Shown piece by piece: positions 9,398 to 20,700 of a stretch of 64,000 nucleotides of DNA. Within the stretch, counting starts at the first letter, position 1; each line of letters opens with the position of its first letter. Both the position numbers and the translations under genes were made by a program. Location: NCBI GenBank assembly GCA_020186115.1, contig WSYJ01000142.1, positions 434,001 to 498,000 on the forward strand, written 5' to 3'. The notes beneath the pieces were generated by a model. That model ran no database searches. It saw only the letters and a list, made by a program, of their open reading frames with translations, and had not been told where the DNA came from. Origin of the DNA: Histomonas meleagridis. Lineage: Eukaryota; Parabasalia; Tritrichomonadida; Dientamoebidae.

Positions 9398-10375
9398 TTA
9401 AATCAGTGCTTGAGTTTCCTCTTTTTGCTGATATGGTTCATAGCCGAACCCGTCAAGTACTTTTGGTATTGGCAGTGGCAACCACCAGCAAAACATGAAT
9501 TTTCTTGAGCCACACACTTCTTCCCAGTTTGTCATACAATCCTTTGAAAAAGGACTTTGGCCTCTCTTCCACAGGCCCTTCATATCTTCAACAATTAAAG
9601 TGTTATGGGAAACATTTCGAAATTGAGCTCTCACTTGCATCACATGTAAAACACCAAAAATTGCTAAAATCACAAAAATGGATTTGAAAGCCCATTTATA
9701 CCCTGGGATTTCACTTTTATGGTAATAAAAAAACATAAAAATTGGATATGAAAGACAATAAATAGCACCAAATGTGATGCCAATTAAAAAATAACGATGA
9801 TTATGAAGACCAACCCATGCATTAAGATAACCACACTCATGGTCTGCACGAAGAATGAAGTACCCATACTTCTTGGTGAATATGGCCCGTGATGGTCTTT
9901 CGGAATTTTGAGCAAAAATGATTTGTTCATTGGTAACTGCAGTTCCACTCTTTAATTCATTAGGTGAATAATACTTCTTTTTAGTTTTAGGCCATGTGAA
10001 AGGAAGAATTCCGGGATCTTTGAAATGAACTATAATGTATGAAATTGCTGTCATAGCATAACAAAAGATAAAATAGTAAAGCCAAAAGCGAGAGGCATTA
10101 GAAGATGGAAAGAGAACGAAGCCAAAATAAAAAATTGTAATTAAAGAAAAAATCAGGCAAATATAAAATGGATAAACGGTAACAATCAAATGACGAAATC
10201 TCGGTAAATTAGAATATAGATTATCTTTGTTTTTCTTTCGATAAAAATAAAATGGATAACAACAATAATACCAATCACTTACCCATTCTATATCTTCTGT
10301 TGGCTTTTCTGTATCTTGTTTGATTTCTAAGTTCGAGGATTTTGGTTCATTATTTTCCTCGAAGAGTGGTTGCAT
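9398..10375 (-). CDS. DHHC-like palmitoyltransferase homologue, degenerate DHEC motif
   Basis: A polytopic membrane protein (325 aa from the ATG at 10375). There are two TM segments in the N-terminal half (about 65-85 and 100-120), then KDPGILP, the TM2-CRD hallmark of DHHC acyltransferases. At about 178 comes DHECGYLNAWVGLHNHRYF, aligned with the family DHHC-W-NNCVG-NYRYF block. Two further TM segments follow, then TLIVE in the TTxE position. DHHC is DHEC here, and the CCHC zinc cysteines normally before it are absent (KKYGYFILRADHEC). The nucleophile Cys remains. Yeast Akr1 works with DHYC, so activity is possible but doubtful. The frame is open further upstream to a GTG at 10486, but an initiator-like TCATT about 45 nt before ATG 10375 favours the shorter start. 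Confidence 0.8.
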   Translation of the reverse strand: MQPLFEENNEPKSSNLEIKQDTEKPTEDIEWVSDWYYCCYPFYFYRKKNKDNLYSNLPRFRHLIVTVYPFYICLIFSLITIFYFGFVLFPSSNASRFWLYYFIFCYAMTAISYIIVHFKDPGILPFTWPKTKKKYYSPNELKSGTAVTNEQIIFAQNSERPSRAIFTKKYGYFILRADHECGYLNAWVGLHNHRYFLIGITFGAIYCLSYPIFMFFYYHKSEIPGYKWAFKSIFVILAIFGVLHVMQVRAQFRNVSHNTLIVEDMKGLWKRGQSPFSKDCMTNWEEVCGSRKFMFCWWLPLPIPKVLDGFGYEPYQQKEETQALI

Positions 10376-10533
10376 TTTGTTCCAGGAATTATTTGACTCG
10401 AATTTGCCGACAGAGAAATGAACGATAAAACGATCAAAACCGTAAATAAAAAAAATTAAATTTATAAATTTTATTTGAAAACTCACTGGTTTTGAACTAA
10501 ATACTTCAAATATCTAAACAATAACATATTTTA

Positions 10534-12048
10534 TTAAATAGCTAGTCCATTTGAAGAAATCAAATCTGACATTTTATCAATTAGTGTTAAAGCAGAATTT
10601 TTCAAAAAGTTAATATCTAAAACGCTTAATGCTTGTTGTGCCAATTCATCCAATTTATGTGTTTGCTTTACAGATGATACCATATTTGGGAAACTAAAGA
10701 ATAAACAAGCAGCTATTATACATTCTATGTATTCAAAGAAGTTTCTTGTAGAAGTTGCTGTGATCCATATGTCAGTACATTTCGAATATGATAATGATGA
10801 ACTTAACATTGTTGTAAATAATGGTGACAACGAAGATATTCCATTAGTTTGTTGATAAAGCAATCTATACATTTGTGGGTGAGTTAAATACAAAAGATCG
10901 TCAAGTTCATCTGTAACTGATTCTTCTTTGCATTCATATAACCGCCGTAGTTCGCCTTTTTCACTTAAGTAAATCATTGAATTAAACAAAATGGTTTCAA
11001 GCCCATCGGAATCAAAAGAAACATTATCATCTTCATGAACATAATATATAAGGCCTCCATCCACATGCTCAATTCGCTTGATAAACATCCGTAAGAACAC
11101 TTGAATAATGCATATAAGCTTGAAATAATGGCTGTGAAAATGGTTGTAAAAGTGACATAACGACATGAGAACGTTAAAAACGACGGTTTTGATGTTTTCA
11201 TCAGGAGCAATTTCAAGTAAAGAGTTGGACAATGTTTCAACACAATTGAACAAAGAATTAAAGGAGGATCTGTAGATTTTGGATCTTTTGAATTGGGAGC
11301 TTGTGATGGTTTTCCATTGATCTCGAATTAGAAAATATCGATCTTTGAATTTTTTCGGAATATTATCCAATGGATACAAACCTATTTGAAAAGCCCAAAT
11401 ATCTGCTTTTTTGGAATCTGGGATTATGTGTTGACGTATAACACGTGACATAGCTTCGTGAGATGAAAATGCTTCTTTTAATGCTTCTAAAGAGATTGGC
11501 CTAACTCTGGTAGATGGCGTGACAAATTCAATTAAATGGGAATGTGTTTCTAAAAGTAAATCAGAGTCAGTTATTGGATCACTAATAATTTTGTCCTTGG
11601 CTGCTTTTTTGTTCTTACTGAATTTACATTTGGGATCATATATCAATGGTTGAAATCTGTAAAGTTTAAAAAATCCTTTGATATTTGATCCCTTTAAGGT
11701 AACATTTTGATTTAACATAGCAACAAATTTTTTAAGAGATGCTTTGTCCTGAAAATTCAATGAAACGCCAAAATCTTGTGTTGAATCATTAAAGCAGATT
11801 CGAAATTGATTGACAAGAAAAGTAATATCGGAGTAAAAAGAAAGATCAAAAACCAAATGGCCACCAATTGCAATTAAAGGCTTTGTGAAAGGCGTTTGAA
11901 TATCTGGATCCAAGAAAGGATCTTGTGTTGTGCAATTATTTTCTCGAAAATACATTGACATCGAGTATGTCATGTTTCGAAGGGAAACAGAACCTTCTAG
12001 CCGTTCTTCAGCAGTATATATGTAAACATTGTCGAATTGTTCATTCAT
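10534..12048 (-). CDS. TBC-domain (Rab-GAP-like) protein lacking catalytic fingers
   Basis: A 504-aa protein. About residues 195-245 read KKADIWAFQIGLYPLD followed by YFLIRDQWKTI, the start of a TBC domain of the TBC1D15/Gyp7 type. The rest of the helical domain runs to about 470, with CTDIWITATSTRNFFEYIE near its end. The catalytic IxxDxxR arginine and YxQ glutamine motifs are not found at the expected places (KIYRSSFNSLF; FYNHFHSHYF), so GAP activity is unlikely by the usual mechanism. The N-terminal 190 residues could be a lipid- or Rab-binding domain, as in Gyp7. It lies between DHHC-like and DENN genes on the same strand. It may be a Rab-binding adaptor (inference). Confidence 0.6.
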   Translation of the reverse strand: MNEQFDNVYIYTAEERLEGSVSLRNMTYSMSMYFRENNCTTQDPFLDPDIQTPFTKPLIAIGGHLVFDLSFYSDITFLVNQFRICFNDSTQDFGVSLNFQDKASLKKFVAMLNQNVTLKGSNIKGFFKLYRFQPLIYDPKCKFSKNKKAAKDKIISDPITDSDLLLETHSHLIEFVTPSTRVRPISLEALKEAFSSHEAMSRVIRQHIIPDSKKADIWAFQIGLYPLDNIPKKFKDRYFLIRDQWKTITSSQFKRSKIYRSSFNSLFNCVETLSNSLLEIAPDENIKTVVFNVLMSLCHFYNHFHSHYFKLICIIQVFLRMFIKRIEHVDGGLIYYVHEDDNVSFDSDGLETILFNSMIYLSEKGELRRLYECKEESVTDELDDLLYLTHPQMYRLLYQQTNGISSLSPLFTTMLSSSLSYSKCTDIWITATSTRNFFEYIECIIAACLFFSFPNMVSSVKQTHKLDELAQQALSVLDINFLKNSALTLIDKMSDLISSNGLAI

Positions 12049-12276
12049 CTTGGAATTATGGGGCGCCCCTTATATTAACGTATTGATAATTATTTCACAA
12101 AACACTTTTTGAATATATTTCGATATCGAATATAGAATTATTTAAATGAATTCAAACAAAACCATCGCGTTTATTCATAGAAAAAAGACAATGCAAACAA
12201 ACAACATCAAAATTCGTGTAAATGACGTTATGAGTTTATTTCAGCTTTGTTTCCTTAATTATTTGAAATATTTTTA

Positions 12277-13776
12277 TCAGTTATAGGGTAACCTGTTTGC
12301 GATAATATTTTTAACCATCAGTTGAAACCATGTCGTATTACACATCAAATTCAAATATTCTCTCCATTTCCTATCAAAACTTAACAAAAACGCATCATTT
12401 GAAAAGCTCGAATGACCCTTCATGATGTTTGTAATAATCGCGGGTACAACGTTTGATTTAAATTCTCCTAAAGCATTATAAATCATATCGAAAGCAGACT
12501 TTTCATTACCGGCTAACCATATCAGATCTAAATTGTCAAGTAATTCGTCAAGACTTTTGAATTTCCCGAAAACATCAACGTTTTTAATGATTCCTTGACG
12601 CAGATTAAAATATATATAATTCTTATTTGGATTATCAATGGGTATAATAGTGCCAACGATTAACGGCGTTGGCTGAGAAAAATTATATAATTCGATTTCA
12701 TTTTTCGCTTTGATAAAATTCACATCAAGAAATATATTTAATGGTCTTGTTAAAAAATACAAAGTAAATATGAAATTTGTTAATATCGATCGATCATCGT
12801 AATAGATATACATTGATTTACCTAATAATAAGGTTTTAAGTACTGCAATGAGAAATGGTGCTTTGGTCGTCTGGATAACAGATAACATGGAATGATATGC
12901 AAACGTTGGATTTACGGATTGTGGAATCCTCCGTGATAATGGTTGGAGTGGATTTTCGTCAATTGTAATTCCTTGATTGATGGTAGCGTTACAAAGTTGG
13001 TGTATACAATTAATGATTTTTTTCCGTTGTTTTTGAGGCCAATCATTGTTTTCGTCAAATCGAAAATTCGTGGGATTATCAGAAAAGTTGCAAACCTCAT
13101 CAAAAATACAGCTACGGAAAACATAATCGCATCCAATGAGCCAAAAAGCAATTTCCTCAAAAAGATCATTGTATGCATAATGGGTGGAAAAACAAATATA
13201 TATTTTTGTGGTGACCAATACGGCATTGTGGTAGGATTGGAAAATCTCTTTTTTGCTTAAATTATGAGCAAAAGTTGGAAATGTAAAAGCAGAAACTTCA
13301 TACCCATAACAGAATACATAAGTGGCTTGTGTATTAGAAATAAAGATCGGAGTTATAAAATCTAATTCACATTTTTCTGGAGAATGGTAAACAAATGGTC
13401 CTAATCCTTGTTTTGAAATAATCTTTTCATTTCGGTCAGTTCTTCCCGTTGGAAAAAGATTTGATTTTTCTATAAAATTTTTATGATATTCATATTCACG
13501 AATAGAATGGCGATAAAGAATACTTGGTGTTCTGTCATTATTCCATGGATAAGATCCAACAACAAAGATTGATTCTATGATTTTATCGGGTAAGTTATCT
13601 GTCTCAATTGAGCTAGAATGCGAGCACTCATCTTCATATGAAAACTCAGATTTATTATCATATTTATTTGCAAAATCTTTCTCTAATTTTGTTGAATTTA
13701 AAGAGCTCTCTTCACTTGCATGGGAAGTGTTGCTGCCCATATACTGATTACTTCTTTCGAGACGATTAAAATACAT
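12277..13776 (-). CDS. DENN-domain protein (putative Rab GEF)
   Basis: A 499-aa protein. A Ser/Asn-rich acidic N-terminus of about 60 residues precedes a uDENN-like segment (IIESIFVVG, PSILYRHS, LFPTGR). A core cDENN-like segment follows: TYVFCYGYEVSAF, then VLVTTKIYICFSTHYAYNDLFEEI, then FLIAVLKTLLLGKSMYIYYDD with LTNFIFTLYFLTRPL. DENN proteins exchange nucleotide on Rabs or act as scaffolds. The family is divergent, and assignment rests on the order of hydrophobic strands. It is co-oriented with the TBC gene 230 bp away. Confidence 0.55.
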   Translation of the reverse strand: MYFNRLERSNQYMGSNTSHASEESSLNSTKLEKDFANKYDNKSEFSYEDECSHSSSIETDNLPDKIIESIFVVGSYPWNNDRTPSILYRHSIREYEYHKNFIEKSNLFPTGRTDRNEKIISKQGLGPFVYHSPEKCELDFITPIFISNTQATYVFCYGYEVSAFTFPTFAHNLSKKEIFQSYHNAVLVTTKIYICFSTHYAYNDLFEEIAFWLIGCDYVFRSCIFDEVCNFSDNPTNFRFDENNDWPQKQRKKIINCIHQLCNATINQGITIDENPLQPLSRRIPQSVNPTFAYHSMLSVIQTTKAPFLIAVLKTLLLGKSMYIYYDDRSILTNFIFTLYFLTRPLNIFLDVNFIKAKNEIELYNFSQPTPLIVGTIIPIDNPNKNYIYFNLRQGIIKNVDVFGKFKSLDELLDNLDLIWLAGNEKSAFDMIYNALGEFKSNVVPAIITNIMKGHSSFSNDAFLLSFDRKWREYLNLMCNTTWFQLMVKNIIANRLPYN

Positions 13777-14663
13777 TCATTTTAGAACCCATTTCGCTCA
13801 AAAAGTCAAAATAAATATTCCTGGCAAAAATTATCAAAGTAAACTACTGAAAAAAAAATGGGCAAAAATTAACAATCTTCACAAACACTCCATCTTTTTG
13901 AATTAATTTTAATAATGAAATTTCTATAAGGTATTACTCAATTAGCTGTAGCCAAAATCTCGTTCTCACCAAAAAAATTGTATAACAATTTTTTAGTTTA
14001 TACCAATGATCTCTTAGGTAATACATTCCCATGAGTTCACTGGTGTGCCAATAGGCCAACCGATTGGAAAGCTATCTGGCATTTGTTTTTTAACTGTTTC
14101 TTCTAAGAAATATAATTCATCATTTATTTTTACTGTAATGTGCACGTTGTTTATGTGGAGATAACTTTTCGAATCAAAGAAAATAAAAAAAATCTTTTTA
14201 TGAAATTCATCATTTCTTGGTCATTCTTCGATAGAATCTTGAATTAGTGCGCTCAATTCAAAAGATTAATCATTTGAAATGAAAATGAATGGAAATAAAT
14301 CGTAAAAATACTTTTTGAATCGAAAATAATGATTAATCAGCAGAATAAAGTCGCTTTTAGCGTAACCATAGGCCAAATAACAACAGAAAAAAACCTAAAT
14401 GAATAAAATTAAAATATTTTTATTTTGCGCATTTAAAATAGAGTATAAACCACAAAATATGTTTGCGCATTATTTTGTTCAATAATAATATCAGTTTTCT
14501 TGTTCAATAAGTAATTTAACAGCACGTGTGCTTTCATAGATGTTGTAACCCCACTTGTTTTGACACATTTAACTTTTTGAAAATAGTTCAATCGGTTGCA
14601 TGTAAAGTATTTAAATAATGTAACCGCTTGTTGTGTGCATTTGACTTATATGTTATTTTTTTC
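13777..14663. other. Intergenic region, mostly featureless
   Basis: AT-rich. It contains a short minus-strand coding relic at 14014-14216 (separate entry) and otherwise nothing that I can support. Confidence 0.5.
14014..14216 (-). pseudogene. Short coding relic without start
   Basis: About 67 open codons end at TAA 14014-14016, with protein-like composition (HITVKINDELYFLEETVKKQ, ending GWPIGTPVNSWECIT). The only ATG is in the C-terminal third. It looks like the 3' end of a lost gene. Family not recognised. Confidence 0.35.
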
Positions 14664-14696
14664 ACTGTTAGCAGTTTTTGTTGTTTTGAACAAAAA

Positions 14697-15872
14697 ATGT
14701 TTCTATTTTTAACCCAAGTATTCGCTTTCGATGATAAATGCGTGGCACCTTTGATAAGCCCTCCACCGATTGCTGGAAAGGAATTGAAGTTTGTTCAAGT
14801 TCTTACCCGTCATGGAGCCCGAGCACCATTATCAGCTTATCTTCCACCAGCTTTTAGAGGCCATTGGCTTTGTGACTCAGAGGATGCAATAGCAGGCCGA
14901 GTTTACGCTGCTCCAGTGGAACATTATCGACGAATCAGACAAACATTTGATATGAATCTTGTAGATTATAAACCAAACTGCAGGGCTGGTGATCTCCTTC
15001 TAACAGGAATGCAACAACACAAAAATCTTGGAGAGTTTTACCACAAATACTTATTTGAAAATCATAAGTTATTTGATTCTCTCCCAGTTAACCCAGAAGA
15101 AATATATGTAAGATGCACAGATGTTGAAAGAACTCTTAGGAGTGCAGAATCATTTTTATATGGAATATTTCCAACACAATCACCAAATGAAATCATTGAT
15201 ATTGTTTCAGACACATCAGACACGGCTATTTTACGTACAAATGCAGAGTGGTGCCAAGACCTCAAACAAGTTTCAGATAAATGGTATTCATCTGATGAAT
15301 TTCTCCAATGGGTTGATAAGACCTGGGAAGTTGTAAAAGACCTAGGTCAAGTAATGGGAATTACAGAGAAAAGTGGTGTCAATGTCAACAATATTTGTGA
15401 TTTTGTTAGTACACATTTTTGTGATGACAAGCGCCTTCCAGCAGAAGCCACAGAAGAAGTCCAAAAAACATGTTTGAATGCTAGCGGTTCATATATCATT
15501 GATTATTATAAGTCTAATAGCTCTGTACCTGCATCATACACGATGAGAGAGCTTGTTCGTGTTGCAGATCTTCATGCAACCGGCAAAAAACCGCTAAAAT
15601 TTTCGTTGATGAGTTCACATGACACGACCGTTACGGCGGCTTTAGTTTTCCTGAACCCGAATATTAATATGTATAGAATCCCACCTTACGCATCCCATTT
15701 ATCAATGGAGTTGTGGAAAGGTGATGGCGATGACGACTTTACTGTGAGATTTGCAATCAATGGAGAAGTTGTAAATTTAGCTAAACTTGATAATGCAACA
15801 GAAGCGAAATACTCACAGTTTAAGGAAGCCTATAGTGAAATGAATGATTATTGCAAAGAAATAAAAGTTTAA
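14697..15872 (+). CDS. Histidine acid phosphatase, secreted or lysosomal
   Basis: A branch-2 histidine phosphatase (391 aa) that hydrolyses phosphomonoesters through a phospho-histidine. The catalytic motif RHGARAP is at residues 38-44, and the proton-donor motif is HDT (in SSHDTT, about 307). A hydrophobic MFLFLTQVFA leader suggests a short signal peptide. Cysteines in the second half suggest disulfides and a luminal or extracellular site. The open frame extends upstream only through TTG codons. ATG 14697 follows an initiator-like TCACT at 14662, giving a leader of about 33 nt. Length fits the family (350-450 aa). Trichomonads secrete acid phosphatases; which compartment applies here is inference. 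Confidence 0.92.
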   Translation: MFLFLTQVFAFDDKCVAPLISPPPIAGKELKFVQVLTRHGARAPLSAYLPPAFRGHWLCDSEDAIAGRVYAAPVEHYRRIRQTFDMNLVDYKPNCRAGDLLLTGMQQHKNLGEFYHKYLFENHKLFDSLPVNPEEIYVRCTDVERTLRSAESFLYGIFPTQSPNEIIDIVSDTSDTAILRTNAEWCQDLKQVSDKWYSSDEFLQWVDKTWEVVKDLGQVMGITEKSGVNVNNICDFVSTHFCDDKRLPAEATEEVQKTCLNASGSYIIDYYKSNSSVPASYTMRELVRVADLHATGKKPLKFSLMSSHDTTVTAALVFLNPNINMYRIPPYASHLSMELWKGDGDDDFTVRFAINGEVVNLAKLDNATEAKYSQFKEAYSEMNDYCKEIKV

Positions 15873-15990
15873 TTAAATATTAGTCAATAATTAATGAATT
15901 TTCTTATAGTCAGAATTTCACAAAAAAATTAATTTCTCAAACTTTTACTTTATTAAAATTAAATATATGTTTCGGAATAAATGAAATATT

Positions 15991-16659
15991 TCATTTATCT
16001 CTGCATTTTTGAAGTGTGAACCCACCGCAAAACATTGATATAACAACATAGAGAACAATGATAGCAAATAATATCCACATTATACGTGATTTAATGCGAT
16101 TACATCTCATGTGACGTTCCAAATTTGTTGATTCATTTCTGAACTCTTCACTCGCCAAAACAAGTTCTTCTGATTTAGAGGATATATTTTCGAGACTTTC
16201 TCCCCTTTCGATAGCTTTTGATACTGTTTTTTTAAGAATTTCATGCGTTTCATCTAATTGACGATTAATTTCATCAGCTTTATTTTTGCTAAATTCATCA
16301 AAAAGCGAAGAAAAGTTTTGAGCAAAAATGTTGTCGAGTTCATGTGATTTGGCTGTGGTTGATAAATGTCCAAATGAAGATACCCATCGATGAGATAAAG
16401 TATTTAAAAATGTAAGTGGACGTTGCTTTTCTTGTAGCTGCTGAGAAACACAGACAAAAGAAAGAGAGTTAGTGGTTAAAAAGGAAAAAAGTTTTCCATT
16501 TGAAATTTTTTGTTCAGTTCCTGGATTTGATGGAAGTAATTTAAAAACATCTTTTTCAGGGACAAAAGAAGAATCTCCGTAAGAAGAAATAATTTTGTCA
16601 CTGCAAATTACAGCGCAATATGAAATAGACATTAAACTTTTTGGAATAATATTTGACAT
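15991..16659 (-). CDS. Longin R-SNARE, VAMP7-like
   Basis: A membrane-fusion SNARE (222 aa). Residues 1-105 form a longin domain. About 122-185 is the SNARE coiled coil (NRQLDETHEILKKTVSKAIE) with the zero-layer arginine in IERGESL. About 192-212 is the TM anchor (IMWILFAIIVLYVVISMF) with a short luminal tail. As a tail-anchored protein it would be a client of the Get3 ATPase encoded at the right edge of the window. It likely acts in endosome/lysosome or secretory fusion. Confidence 0.92.
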   Translation of the reverse strand: MSNIIPKSLMSISYCAVICSDKIISSYGDSSFVPEKDVFKLLPSNPGTEQKISNGKLFSFLTTNSLSFVCVSQQLQEKQRPLTFLNTLSHRWVSSFGHLSTTAKSHELDNIFAQNFSSLFDEFSKNKADEINRQLDETHEILKKTVSKAIERGESLENISSKSEELVLASEEFRNESTNLERHMRCNRIKSRIMWILFAIIVLYVVISMFCGGFTLQKCRDK

Positions 16660-16838
16660 AACATGTTAATTTTTTCACTGCTTTTATAATGTGAAACCGT
16701 TTACTCGTTTTTCTCATTAAAACAAACAATCTAAGCTTTGAGCTCAAAATGGAAACTTTTAAAAACAAATTAACTCGTTAAACGAGTAGGAATTGGAGTC
16801 AATACTTGTCATTCTTATTGTAATACTTCGAATGAGAT

Positions 16839-17300
16839 TTATTCAAATTGAGTTTTAGTTTCTCTGTATGATTGTTTGATGCAACCAAAGAGAATCAAAA
16901 CCATGTTGACGAGAGTAAGAACTGATGCAATTATTGTGATAAAACCAGCTGCAATTCCTAAGCTTGCAGACAAGCCCATATCACAAAAACCAATAAACAA
17001 GTAAGCAGCTCCTCTTACAAATCCAATCTTAGCATACCTGAAGAAAACAGGGTTGATAATTAAAAGAAGTTCGTAAATTCCAGCGCATCCTGATACCAAT
17101 GCGAAGAAGAGCATGCTTATGTTTGTGTACCATAATTGATTCACTTTTGTTGTAGCTGCGTTTACTTCAACTCCAAATTTCAATTTCAATGACTTATAAC
17201 TTACGACACTTGCAGCGTAACCAAAAGTAGAAACTGAAAGAACCATAGAAGCAAAAGCAATAAAGCTTGAAATACGGAGATATATTTCTGCGCACCCCAT
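16839..17300 (-). CDS. Four-TM membrane protein (MARVEL/tetraspan-like)
   Basis: A 153-aa protein with four hydrophobic segments at about 9-33, 58-82, 90-112 and 116-142. The loop between TM1 and TM2 (SYKSLKLKFGVEVNAATTK) is polar. Short termini face the cytosol. The topology resembles MARVEL-type tetraspan proteins of vesicles, but no diagnostic motif is seen. It lies 180 bp from the R-SNARE gene, on the same strand. Real coding is supported by clean hydrophobic periodicity and a TAAA-proximal stop. Function unknown. Confidence 0.7.
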   Translation of the reverse strand: MGCAEIYLRISSFIAFASMVLSVSTFGYAASVVSYKSLKLKFGVEVNAATTKVNQLWYTNISMLFFALVSGCAGIYELLLIINPVFFRYAKIGFVRGAAYLFIGFCDMGLSASLGIAAGFITIIASVLTLVNMVLILFGCIKQSYRETKTQFE

Positions 17301-17713
17301 GTTCCAATGGCAAAAAACTGTTTTTTTTCAATTGTCGTCGGGCGCTTTGAAAGTCAAATAATCGGTCGTACGATTGTTTTTTCACCACACAACACTTGTT
17401 AAACGAAAATAAGATAATCCGTACGAATGAAAAAACATAACATTTATACCCAAAAACCGAAATAGTAGCAAAACCTTTACGTAAGTCTTTAATTACATGT
17501 TATTTAATTACATGATCTTTTTCTTCAATAAGCTTTCATTGATTAGAATGCAAAAGAATCCCTTTGGATACCCGAAGCACAATGAGAGTTATCTTATCCA
17601 TAGCTCTTTTTCATGTTTTTGTGTAATTTAAATGCTGCATTAAGAATGTTGGTTCTCACTACATAGACACACAGTATGATAAACACAATTTTATTAAAAA
17701 CAAATAGAAGTTT
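17301..17713. other. Intergenic region between tetraspan and coatomer genes
   Basis: No gene seen. Open frames here are 5' extensions or shadows of neighbours. Confidence 0.5.
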
Positions 17714-20700
17714 TCAATTGGATTTCCGTATAAGTTCCAATCCATTTGTTTTAGCACCGATTTGTGATAGATCACAAATGTTGCACACGAGTCCCTTATA
17801 TTCTGTCTTGAAAAACGCCCCACAGAAAGGACATGAAATCCTTTCTTCCCCGCCATAAATCGGTTTTAAAGATTTACTGCACACAACAAACGGTTTTCGG
17901 TATTCGTATTCAATTTTTGGCGGTTTTTGCGGTTGTTCCTTTTCGGCTACTTTTGATGCTTGTATAACTTTACGCGCTTGCTCAGCAGTTCTCTGTGATG
18001 GTGATAATTCCAACAACCTCGACGCAAAGGTTCTTGCTTGGCCATAGTACTTTTCACGAAATGCGAGTCCCATTGCTGATTGTAATGTTAAACGCAAGTG
18101 TGAAGAATCTAACTTACAGTGAGTGAAGTAAGAAGCGAGTTCAAGTTGTCTCGCAGGATTAGTTTCTTGTTTTCGAGCAATTTCTAATGTGAGTCCAATT
18201 ATGTAATTTTTGCATTTTTCAATTAGACTATAAATTTCATCAAGCTCAGAATTAGAAGAGCATACAAGTAAAGGTATTGATTGTATTGCAGTTCGAAAAC
18301 TTTCTATTGATTCTTGAAATTTTCCAGTGCGAAAGAGCACTTTTCCGGTTTTGACGGTTTCTTTGATGTGATTTGTGTTTGGAAATGTTTCATGCGCCAG
18401 CAATGGTACAACAAGAAGTGGAGAGCATGCACAAGATGGCAAAGCGGCGTTGGAACTAATATATGATTGGATAAAAATTCGCTTGAGTGGTTCAGCATTA
18501 ATTAGTGCAATTTGCTCATGAAGTTCATTGAGAGCTTCTCCAAAAAGACCCGCAGCTACAGCATCTGCAGGAACATGCGAACGAAGTGCAAATTTTTGTT
18601 GTTCACTTTCGCCAATTAATGGAGGAACAAATGTGTTTTCAATTTCTTTTTCATCTATTTCAAGATCATCTTCGCCCCAAACATTACTTTCATCGATTTC
18701 TGCTTCTTCTTCCCATTTGTTATCACCTTTGTCTTCATCGTTAATTTTATGAATAGGAATATTCAGATGAGGCCAATCTTCACAAGATCCTTCATCTGCA
18801 ATAGGATTTGTCAAATCAGCTTTGCAGCCAAATTTGTTTGGGATGTTTGTGTTAGAAAGTTTTGTGATTTGCAATCTTAATTCTTCTTTATCAGCTGCAA
18901 TAAACGCAACTAATGGAAGAATGTCCTTCGTGAGGTGGAATATACTCTCTCTGTCATTCATCCAAATTGATCTTTGGAGAGATAGAAAATTATTGCAATC
19001 CATCGATTTAAGTTTTTTACCACATCCACTGATAAGGTAAAAGAAAGCAAGGCGTTCTGCGTTGCCAGAGCGTTTGATTGCTTGTTCAGCTTGAGCAAAG
19101 TTTCCGCATAACATTGATTTATCTGCAAGTGCTTCCCAAGCATTTGGGTCATTTAACGTTTCAGCTATTCGAAAAGCTTCATCTAAATCGCCGGCATCTA
19201 AAGCAAATCTGAATTTATCTGAAGGATTATCAATAAGTTGAAGTGCAATTTCGGGGTGCCCCATTTTACTTATGAATTGAATTAAACGTTCGCTTCGAAC
19301 TTTTAAATTTTTTAGAATAGATTTTGCTTTAGATATATCTCCTTTAGAGAGCGCAGCTTTGAACATACACTCATTCATATCAATTTCTATTCTGGATAAA
19401 GATGAGGATGCTATAAAACATATCGCTTCTGTATCGGTAACCGCTGCGATATAAACTTTTTCTGTTAAACTTCGGAGCACCCCAAATTCACCGTTTGGCA
19501 AAATGTATTTTATGTGTTTTTTAGTTGCAAACACAAAGAAATCGTCACGAAACCAAACGCCTCCTTTGATTTTAGTACCTTCTGCATGTTTTATAACTTT
19601 ATCTAAGTTTATAGTTGATATTATAATTGATGAATTTGATATAAATGCAACAAATTTTTTATTTTCGGAAACATTTGAGAATTTCACATCAAAAATTGAT
19701 AATTTATTAATAATTTTTCTTTTTAACATATCAAACAAATAAATATAATCATTTGAAGATAAATATATTAAATTATTTGAAACAGGAAATAATATATTCG
19801 ACAAAGGAATTTGTATTTTTGTTATTGATGAGCCATTAAATTCTTTTACATTTAAAATATTATTATTTTCGCTTAAAAAAGCAAATTGATTTCGCGATAT
19901 CCAAATTGGTGATTTCCCATTTTCTTTATAAAGTTCACTTTGACCAATTTTCCCTAATTCATGAAGTTCAAACATGTTTTTATATTCGACTAATAATAAA
20001 TTTCTGTTTTCATTATACTGTAATCGAATTGGTTTAATATCAAGTGCTGAATGTCTATCAGCTATGATTGGTTTAGGATTTGCTACTCCAATAGTTTGAT
20101 CACTTTGTGTTATAAAATTATAACGTCGAATTGAATTGTTCTTGTAATAAATTATATACCTGTCACTTTTTACGAATGAAGTCCTCTGATTCACTGACCG
20201 AATAATGAGAAAACCGTTTTCATGCCCAACTGCAAATAATGGCTGATTGCAGTGGCACGAAAGTGATGAAAATCGGTTGTTAGTATTACGATACTTGATA
20301 AGTGGTAAGTAGTTCTTTGTTTCCCAAAGTTGAATATTTCCTTCTTTGGAACAAGAAACAATTATATCTAGAAATGGATGAAAAAGAGAACATCTACAAG
20401 AACCTTGAAGAGTAGTAATAGAATTTATATCATTTTCATCAAATGACCATATTTTAATGGTTTGATCTTTTGAACATGAAATTACTAGTTGTCGATTTGG
20501 ATGCCATTGAGCATAATTGATGCCTAATGTTTGTGAGGTTTTTGAAATTTTAAGTGTAGGAGTTAAAAATGTGGAAGGATTGGATGCAAGTGAGGAAATG
20601 TCCCATATCATTATTTGGTCATCGAGTGAAGCAGTTATGATATATGGTTCGGTGGGATGGAAAAGAGCAGACATTACAGAGCTGGTGTGACCTGCAATAA

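Noticed and set aside
14628..14696. N-terminal extension of the acid phosphatase
   Set aside because: Begins with TTG codons and lies upstream of, or across, the likely initiator; ATG 14697 gives a sensible signal peptide.
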